Shown here in pieces: positions 59,537 to 64,000 of a DNA stretch of 64,000 nucleotides. The position numbers were made by a program, and so were the translations under genes. Source of the stretch: Gordonia sputi NBRC 100414 (GTDB lineage: Bacteria > Actinomycetota > Actinomycetes > Mycobacteriales > Mycobacteriaceae); assembly GCF_000248055.1 (NCBI RefSeq), contig NZ_BAFC01000025.1, forward strand, positions 1-64,000, written 5' to 3'. Positions within the stretch are counted from its first letter, which is position 1. The number at the start of each line of letters is the position of its first letter. The notes below the pieces were generated by a model, which saw nothing but the letters and a program-made list of their open reading frames with translations, ran no database searches and was not told the origin of the DNA.

Positions 59537-60409
59537 CTAGGTGTGCGCTCCCTGCGCGGCGGGCTGCTCGCCTTCCTCGCTTGTCAACCACGCAACCAGC
59601 GACGCCCCGATGATGGCGCACACGAAGCCGACGGCCGCGAGCCACCCCAATCCGTCGACGGCTTTGTCGCCGAGGAACACCACGCCGACGATGGCGGGAA
59701 GACCCGTCTCTCCGACGACGAGCACCGCGGTGACGGCGTTGACCGGTCCGATCTGCAGCGCAAGGGTCTGGATGTAGAACGCCATGGCACCCGCGATCGC
59801 GATGGTCCACGCCGCCGGATCTTTCAGCACCGTGAGGGGGTCGAACGGGGAGACGCCGTCGAGCACGCGCACCGCAACTGCCAGCGCGCCGTACATGAGA
59901 CCCGCGATTGCGCCGCCGAAGATGGCTCCGCGGCTTCCGAGTATCCGCATGACCGCGACGCCGAAGACGGCAACCGCGGTGGTGACCGCGAAGAGCGCCC
60001 AGTGGAACATCATGTCGGCGTGTGTCGACGCCTCCTTCGACGCCGATGCGCCCAGTACGCACAGTGCGAATACGACGAGGAGTATCGCCGCCCAGTCCTT
60101 GGCGTGCAGCGCGGTGTGGAGCATCACCGTGCCCAACAGCGCCGTCACGATGAGGTTGCCCGCCACGATCGACTGCGCGAGGAACAGCGGCAGGAAACGC
60201 GCCGCGACCGCTCCGCCGACGAATCCGAGCATCACGGTCAGTGTGCCGAGGAGAAACGTCGGATTGCGCAACGCCGCTAGTGCACCGCTCGCCGATCCGC
60301 TGTTGCCGGAGTCCTGTGCCGCCTCTTGTGCCCCTTTGGCACGCAGGACTGTCGAAAGTCCGTATGCCAGTGCTGCAAGGCAAGCCGCGACGATGCCGAT
60401 GATGTACAT
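59537..60409 (-). CDS. DMT-superfamily transporter
   Basis: A 290-residue integral membrane protein with about nine to ten helices, matching DMT/EamA-like transporters: start MYIIGIVAACLAALAYGLSTV, internal duplication and the GETGLPAIVGVVFLGDKAV motif near the end. The C-terminal tail is hydrophilic. It is 1 nt after the NDH-2 gene, so co-expressed. Substrate unknown. Confidence 0.8.
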   Translation of the reverse strand: MYIIGIVAACLAALAYGLSTVLRAKGAQEAAQDSGNSGSASGALAALRNPTFLLGTLTVMLGFVGGAVAARFLPLFLAQSIVAGNLIVTALLGTVMLHTALHAKDWAAILLVVFALCVLGASASKEASTHADMMFHWALFAVTTAVAVFGVAVMRILGSRGAIFGGAIAGLMYGALAVAVRVLDGVSPFDPLTVLKDPAAWTIAIAGAMAFYIQTLALQIGPVNAVTAVLVVGETGLPAIVGVVFLGDKAVDGLGWLAAVGFVCAIIGASLVAWLTSEEGEQPAAQGAHT

Positions 60410-60410
60410 G

Positions 60411-61721
60411 TCATTCGTCGGGGTAGGGCTGATGCGCTCTGCGAGGGTCGCCGTAGGTGATGGCTCGTTCGCTTCGAGTGCCCGTGATCAGCGTTGCAGA
60501 CCAGGTCACCATTGCGCCCATCCGATTCCGAACGCCTGCGAGGAAAGCCACGTGGATCACTCCCCACGCGAGCCAGCCCAAGGTTCCCGACATCTCCAGC
60601 GGACCGCTCTGCACAATGGCATTGCGTCGCGCGATGTAGGCGGCATTCCCGAGGTCGTGATACGTGAACGGCTTACGTTCCGATTGTCCCGCAACGAGAT
60701 CCGCGATCACGCCACCCACGTGACGTCCACCCTGCATGGCCACCTCGGCCACACCGGGCAGGTTGTTCAACGACGACGTGTCGCCCGCGACGAACACGTC
60801 GGGATGCCCCTCGACGGAGAGGTCGTCGCGCACCGGAATCCGCCCAGAACGATCCTGCTCGACGCCGAGCGCCTTGGCGAGAGTCCGTGCGAACGGGACG
60901 GCCTCGACTCCTGCGGTCCACAACGTCGTTCTGGCTTCGAATGTCGTGAGTTCGCCGGTCTTCTTGTCCTTGGTCTGAACTGTGTCCTCGCCGACGTCGA
61001 CGACGTGGACACCGAGATGGGTTTCGACGCCGATCTTGTCGAGGGTGCGCTGCGCCCGCTTCGACAATGACTCACTGAACGAGGGCAAGACACGATCAGA
61101 CCCGTGGAACAGGAGCACCCGGGCTTCGGTGGGATCGATGGAGTCGAACTCTCGTCCGAGTGAGAGCGTCGCCAATTCGCGTATCTGCCCGGCAATTTCG
61201 ACGCCGGTTGGGCCGGCGCCCGCGACAGCGAACGTGAGCCATGCCCGACGCTCGTCGGGATCGGTGAGAGTCTCGGCAATCTCGAAGGCGCCCAACACTT
61301 GTCGTCGAATCGCAAGTGCGTCGTCGAGTGTCTTCATGCCGATCGAGTTCTCGATCGCGTCGTCGCAGCCGTGATACGCGGTACGCATGCCGGTCCCGAC
61401 GACGAGGTAGTCGTAGCTGATCGTCGTGGGACTGCCGTCGGCCCCGAGAATGGTGAGAACCTTTGCCGCGACGTCGATATCGTCGGCCTCGCCGAGCACC
61501 ACGTTGACATTGCGCTGGCGTCGAAGCAGATGCCTGATGGGGCTGGTGATCGCGCCTTCCGAGAGGATGCCGGTTGCGCACTGGTAGAGCAGCGGCTGGA
61601 AGAGGTGGCTGGTGCCACGGTCGATGACGGTGACCGAGACCGGCTCCTTCTTGAGTCGCCGAGCGGCGTGTACGCCGGCGAATCCGGCTCCGATGATCAC
61701 CACGTGCGGCTTGGACGCCAT
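60411..61721 (-). CDS. ndh: Type II NADH dehydrogenase
   Basis: A 436-residue non-proton-pumping NADH:quinone oxidoreductase of the inner membrane. Two dinucleotide-binding motifs, [15 protein letters not shown] (FAD) and [15 protein letters not shown] (NAD), plus [11 protein letters not shown] and [10 protein letters not shown] near the C-terminus match Ndh. A hydrophobic C-terminal stretch ([17 protein letters not shown]) anchors it. Feeds electrons into menaquinone. Neighbour of the small membrane protein and the DMT transporter in one operon. Confidence 0.92.
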   Translation of the reverse strand: MASKPHVVIIGAGFAGVHAARRLKKEPVSVTVIDRGTSHLFQPLLYQCATGILSEGAITSPIRHLLRRQRNVNVVLGEADDIDVAAKVLTILGADGSPTTISYDYLVVGTGMRTAYHGCDDAIENSIGMKTLDDALAIRRQVLGAFEIAETLTDPDERRAWLTFAVAGAGPTGVEIAGQIRELATLSLGREFDSIDPTEARVLLFHGSDRVLPSFSESLSKRAQRTLDKIGVETHLGVHVVDVGEDTVQTKDKKTGELTTFEARTTLWTAGVEAVPFARTLAKALGVEQDRSGRIPVRDDLSVEGHPDVFVAGDTSSLNNLPGVAEVAMQGGRHVGGVIADLVAGQSERKPFTYHDLGNAAYIARRNAIVQSGPLEMSGTLGWLAWGVIHVAFLAGVRNRMGAMVTWSATLITGTRSERAITYGDPRRAHQPYPDE

Positions 61722-61724
61722 ACT

Positions 61725-62045
61725 TCAGGCTCCCGCACTAGAGGTGGCGGCGGTACGGGAGGTGACGGCGCACGTCGCGGCGCCGAATGCCCCGGTCACC
61801 GCGAAGACCGACGGCCATGCGCCGATCTTCTTGGCGAGTGGGTGCGAGAGCCCGAACGCCGCGAGGTAGCCCGTGAGAAGTCCGGCGGCGGGTCCGGGCC
61901 CCCGGCTCAGCCACTGCCGCGTGCACCAGGCGCCCGCCAGGCCGAGGACCACGCCCCCGAGAGGACGTTTGCCGGTGTACCGCGCGGTCGCATATCCGCC
62001 GATCAAGCCAGCGCTGGCGACACCGACAGTGGGATCCACATGCAT
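61725..62045 (-). CDS. Hypothetical small membrane protein
   Basis: Unrecognised 106-residue, Gly/Ala-rich protein with about three hydrophobic stretches ([40 protein letters not shown]). It starts at ATG 62045 and lies 3 nt upstream of ndh. Probably co-transcribed. Function unknown. Confidence 0.65.
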   Translation of the reverse strand: MHVDPTVGVASAGLIGGYATARYTGKRPLGGVVLGLAGAWCTRQWLSRGPGPAAGLLTGYLAAFGLSHPLAKKIGAWPSVFAVTGAFGAATCAVTSRTAATSSAGA

Positions 62046-62135
62046 GCCGGTCAGCCTAGCAATCTATTCCGCGCGGTTGCGTGGTTGCGCCTTCAGTCTC
62101 CACTCCACCGCGCCTTTTCCTGCCACACTGGAGTT

Positions 62136-63836
62136 ATGGGTGATCAACCCGCAATCGTGCTCGTGTCGTCCGGCCACTCAGAGCAACTTCGCGGTGAGTT
62201 CGGTCGGTATCTCCGCGACTATCGCATCGAGTGTGCGGAGTCGGGGGTCGGAGCGATAGTGCTCCTCGGCAGCCTTGTGGGCGACGGGGTTCCGGTGGCG
62301 CAGATCGTCGTGGAGTCCGAGTTGCCGGACATGTCGGTGTTCGAGGCGCTGAGCACTTTTCGTTCCATCGTGCCGACGGCCAAACGCGTCGTCATCATCT
62401 CGTGGGAGAACTTCGGCACCCACATCGAGATGCTGCGACCCGCCCTCGCGAAAGGCAAGTTCGACACCTTTCTGCTGATGCCGCGTGGCGCTCGCGACGA
62501 GGAATTCCACTACGCGATCACCGAGATGCTGTCCGACTGGGGTGCGACCGTCGCGACCCCGGTCGTCGACTCCGTTCGCGTCATCAGCGACTCGTCGTCG
62601 GCGCTCACGCTGGGCATCCGAGACCTCCTCGACCGCATGGGGATGCCCAATCGGATGTACTCCAGCGACAGTGTCGAGGGGCAGGCGGCGCTCGCGCTGT
62701 ACGACTCGGGTGGCGCACCGGTTCGGTTTCCGCTCGTCCAGTCCATGGCCCCGAAGTTGCGCAACCGTGTGATCTCACCGGGCACGCCACGCGACGTATC
62801 GGCGCTCATCTTCGGACGGCCATCGGATGTGGACGAGGACGAGGTCGTCGATCTGGCGATCGTCGGCGCAGGACCCGCGGGACTCGCGGCCGCCGTGTAC
62901 GGCGCGTCGGAGGGCTTGTCGACGGTGGTTCTGGAATCCGATGTCGTTGGGGGACAAGCTGGTACGAGTTCGATGATCCGCAACTACCTAGGCTTCCCGC
63001 GTGGCATCTCGGGGATGCGTCTCGCGCAGCGTGCACGTACGCAGGCAACACGTTTCGGTGCGCGCTTCTACTCCGGGTGGCCTGTCGACGAACTGCGACT
63101 CGGCGTCGACGATGCACCGCATCGCCTCTGCACCGAGGGTGGCGACGTGCTTGCGAGGAGTGTGCTCATCGCGAGCGGTGTCGCGTATCGACGGCTGGGC
63201 GTCGAATCGCTGGAATCGCTTGTCGGGTCGGGTGTGAACTACGGTGCGGGAATGTCCGCGGCACGCGAGATGGACGGGCGCGACGTGTTCGTCGTCGGTG
63301 GTGGAAATTCTGCCGGGCAGGCCGCGATTCATCTCGCCCGCTTCGCGCGCTCGGTGACGATTCTGATTCGACGGTCAGACCTCACCGAGACGATGTCGCA
63401 GTATCTGATCGGGGAGATCGCGTATCACCCGCGGATCGATGTGCGTGGTACCACCGAGGTCATCGACGGCGGTGGCGATGGCCAACTCGAATGGCTGGAG
63501 TTGTGCGACACCGTCACTCGCGCCAGCGAGCGGGTGAGCGCAGGCGGACTGTTCTTGCTGATCGGTGCCGAACCGCATTGCGACTGGCTGCCCGACACGA
63601 TTGCGCTCGACGATCGCGGCTTCGTACTGACCGGACGCGACGTTCCGAAGGATCAGTGGCCCGGCGAACTCCCGCCACCGAATCTCGCCACAAGTGTCGC
63701 AGGGGTTTTCGCCGCGGGCGACATCAGGGCACAGTCGATGAAGCGTGTCGCCGCATCGAGTGGCGAGGGAGCAAGCGCCGTCCCGATGGTGCACGCGTGG
63801 TTGGCCGCTCGGCGGACAGCATCAGCCGAGAGCTGA
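62136..63836 (+). CDS. Receiver-like domain fused to thioredoxin-reductase-like flavoprotein
   Basis: A 566-residue fusion. Residues about 1-160 form a response-regulator-like alpha/beta domain ([37 protein letters not shown]), though the usual phospho-accepting aspartate context is weak. From about 240 it is a thioredoxin-reductase-like flavoprotein: FAD motif [38 protein letters not shown] motif [19 protein letters not shown] and [15 protein letters not shown]. The catalytic CxxC is missing; the place reads [13 protein letters not shown]. So disulfide reduction is unlikely. ATG follows a CTGGAGTT site. Similar fusions occur in actinobacteria. Confidence 0.88.
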   Translation: MGDQPAIVLVSSGHSEQLRGEFGRYLRDYRIECAESGVGAIVLLGSLVGDGVPVAQIVVESELPDMSVFEALSTFRSIVPTAKRVVIISWENFGTHIEMLRPALAKGKFDTFLLMPRGARDEEFHYAITEMLSDWGATVATPVVDSVRVISDSSSALTLGIRDLLDRMGMPNRMYSSDSVEGQAALALYDSGGAPVRFPLVQSMAPKLRNRVISPGTPRDVSALIFGRPSDVDEDEVVDLAIVGAGPAGLAAAVYGASEGLSTVVLESDVVGGQAGTSSMIRNYLGFPRGISGMRLAQRARTQATRFGARFYSGWPVDELRLGVDDAPHRLCTEGGDVLARSVLIASGVAYRRLGVESLESLVGSGVNYGAGMSAAREMDGRDVFVVGGGNSAGQAAIHLARFARSVTILIRRSDLTETMSQYLIGEIAYHPRIDVRGTTEVIDGGGDGQLEWLELCDTVTRASERVSAGGLFLLIGAEPHCDWLPDTIALDDRGFVLTGRDVPKDQWPGELPPPNLATSVAGVFAAGDIRAQSMKRVAASSGEGASAVPMVHAWLAARRTASAES

Positions 63837-63838
63837 CG

Positions 63839-64000
63839 TCACTTGTGCTGCAGCACTTCTCGTGTGTCGAGCTCGTCGAGGAACTCTTCGACGCGCGGCC
63901 ACGTCTGTTCCGCAGCGGCGTCGCCTGCGATCAGGCCGAGATGACTGGTCTCGACGGTCTGGAAGTGCACGTCGGTTGAGCCGCTGAGAAGTTCGACGCC
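63839..64000 (-). CDS. Alpha/beta-hydrolase-like protein, C-terminal part (5' end outside window)
   Basis: Only the last 53 residues are present. They read VHFQTVETSHLGLIAGD and WPRVEEFLDELD, matching the C-terminal histidine region (SHLG) of PhaC/lysophospholipase-type alpha/beta hydrolases. The histidine in SHLG would be the catalytic base. It is convergent with the flavoprotein gene, whose stop lies 2 nt away. The N-terminus and substrate cannot be seen. Confidence 0.6.
   Translation of the reverse strand, partial: GVELLSGSTDVHFQTVETSHLGLIAGDAAAEQTWPRVEEFLDELDTREVLQHK

Noticed and set aside
59112..60383. A 423-codon minus frame over the CoA-binding and DMT genes
   Set aside because: Only the last 137 codons are the real CoA-binding protein; the upstream part is a shadow of the DMT transporter in another frame.
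1..64000. tRNA or rRNA genes, insertion sequences, prophage
   Set aside because: None seen: no cloverleaf with TTCGAATC-type arm flanked properly, no rRNA motif, no transposase, integrase or phage structural protein in any frame.

Overview
The window is high-GC, gene-dense actinobacterial DNA from a mycolic-acid-containing member of the Mycobacteriales, most likely Gordonia or a close relative (inference). The pointers are an antigen-85-type mycolyltransferase, a DUF3068 membrane protein, the three-part pntAa-pntAb-pntB transhydrogenase, KstR-type steroid-regulon boxes, many leaderless starts (TAnnnT followed 6-7 nt later by ATG or GTG) and short repeats between convergent genes. I saw no rRNA, tRNA, CRISPR, insertion sequence or prophage. 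Both ends cut genes: a DNA ligase at the left and an alpha/beta-hydrolase-like protein at the right.

Layout. 1-8.3 kb: DNA ligase end, dienelactone hydrolase, metallophosphoesterase, a SulP transporter fused to carbonic anhydrase, a YdcF-type envelope protein and a PI-PLC-like membrane protein. 8.3-11.3 kb: pnt operon. 11.5-16.1 kb: secreted PE-PPE/cutinase-type hydrolase, membrane-anchored molybdopterin oxidoreductase and a flavoprotein under a KstR-type box. 16.2-26 kb: two copper-export loci (copA-copZ-csoR and a CopB-type ATPase) sharing an identical 16-bp operator; between them lie an exported agmatine-deiminase-like lipoprotein with its TetR regulator, a proline-rich hypothetical protein and nadB. 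26-31 kb: an MFS gene broken by an in-frame stop next to an NmtR-type metal sensor, an ABC1/UbiB kinase and the DUF3068 protein. 31.2-36.3 kb: mycolyltransferase, an FAD dehydrogenase, and a DyP peroxidase plus encapsulin operon, with the cargo-loading tail visible on the peroxidase. 36.4-42.7 kb: an amine-catabolism locus (copper amine oxidase, two APC permeases, IclR regulator) around a 600-bp divergent control region with repeated 12-bp elements. 42.7-46.4 kb: heterodimeric ABC exporter. 46-64 kb: mostly housekeeping and metabolic genes, including an AbiEi-like protein, a YdeI-family remnant, a KstR-boxed SDR, an aldo-keto reductase/MerR operon with a typical MerR promoter, gluconokinase, a 2-hydroxyacid dehydrogenase, RNase HI, Tam methyltransferase, a divergent pair of citrate-synthase-like genes, an OhrR-like regulator, type II NADH dehydrogenase and a receiver-like/thioredoxin-reductase-like fusion.

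How it fits together. Three themes stand out. Metal control: two CsoR-type operators and one ArsR/NmtR-type operator drive copper and probably Ni/Co/Zn efflux. Redox and peroxide handling: encapsulated DyP peroxidase, transhydrogenase, NDH-2 and an OhrR-like sensor. Catabolism: KstR-type boxes on a flavoprotein and an SDR suggest steroid-linked functions, and the amine oxidase locus suggests use of primary amines. The most unusual observations are two places where neighbouring genes run together without a stop codon (permease into amine oxidase, IclR into ABC exporter), the nonsense-split MFS gene, and repeats that supply the stop codons of both flanking convergent genes.
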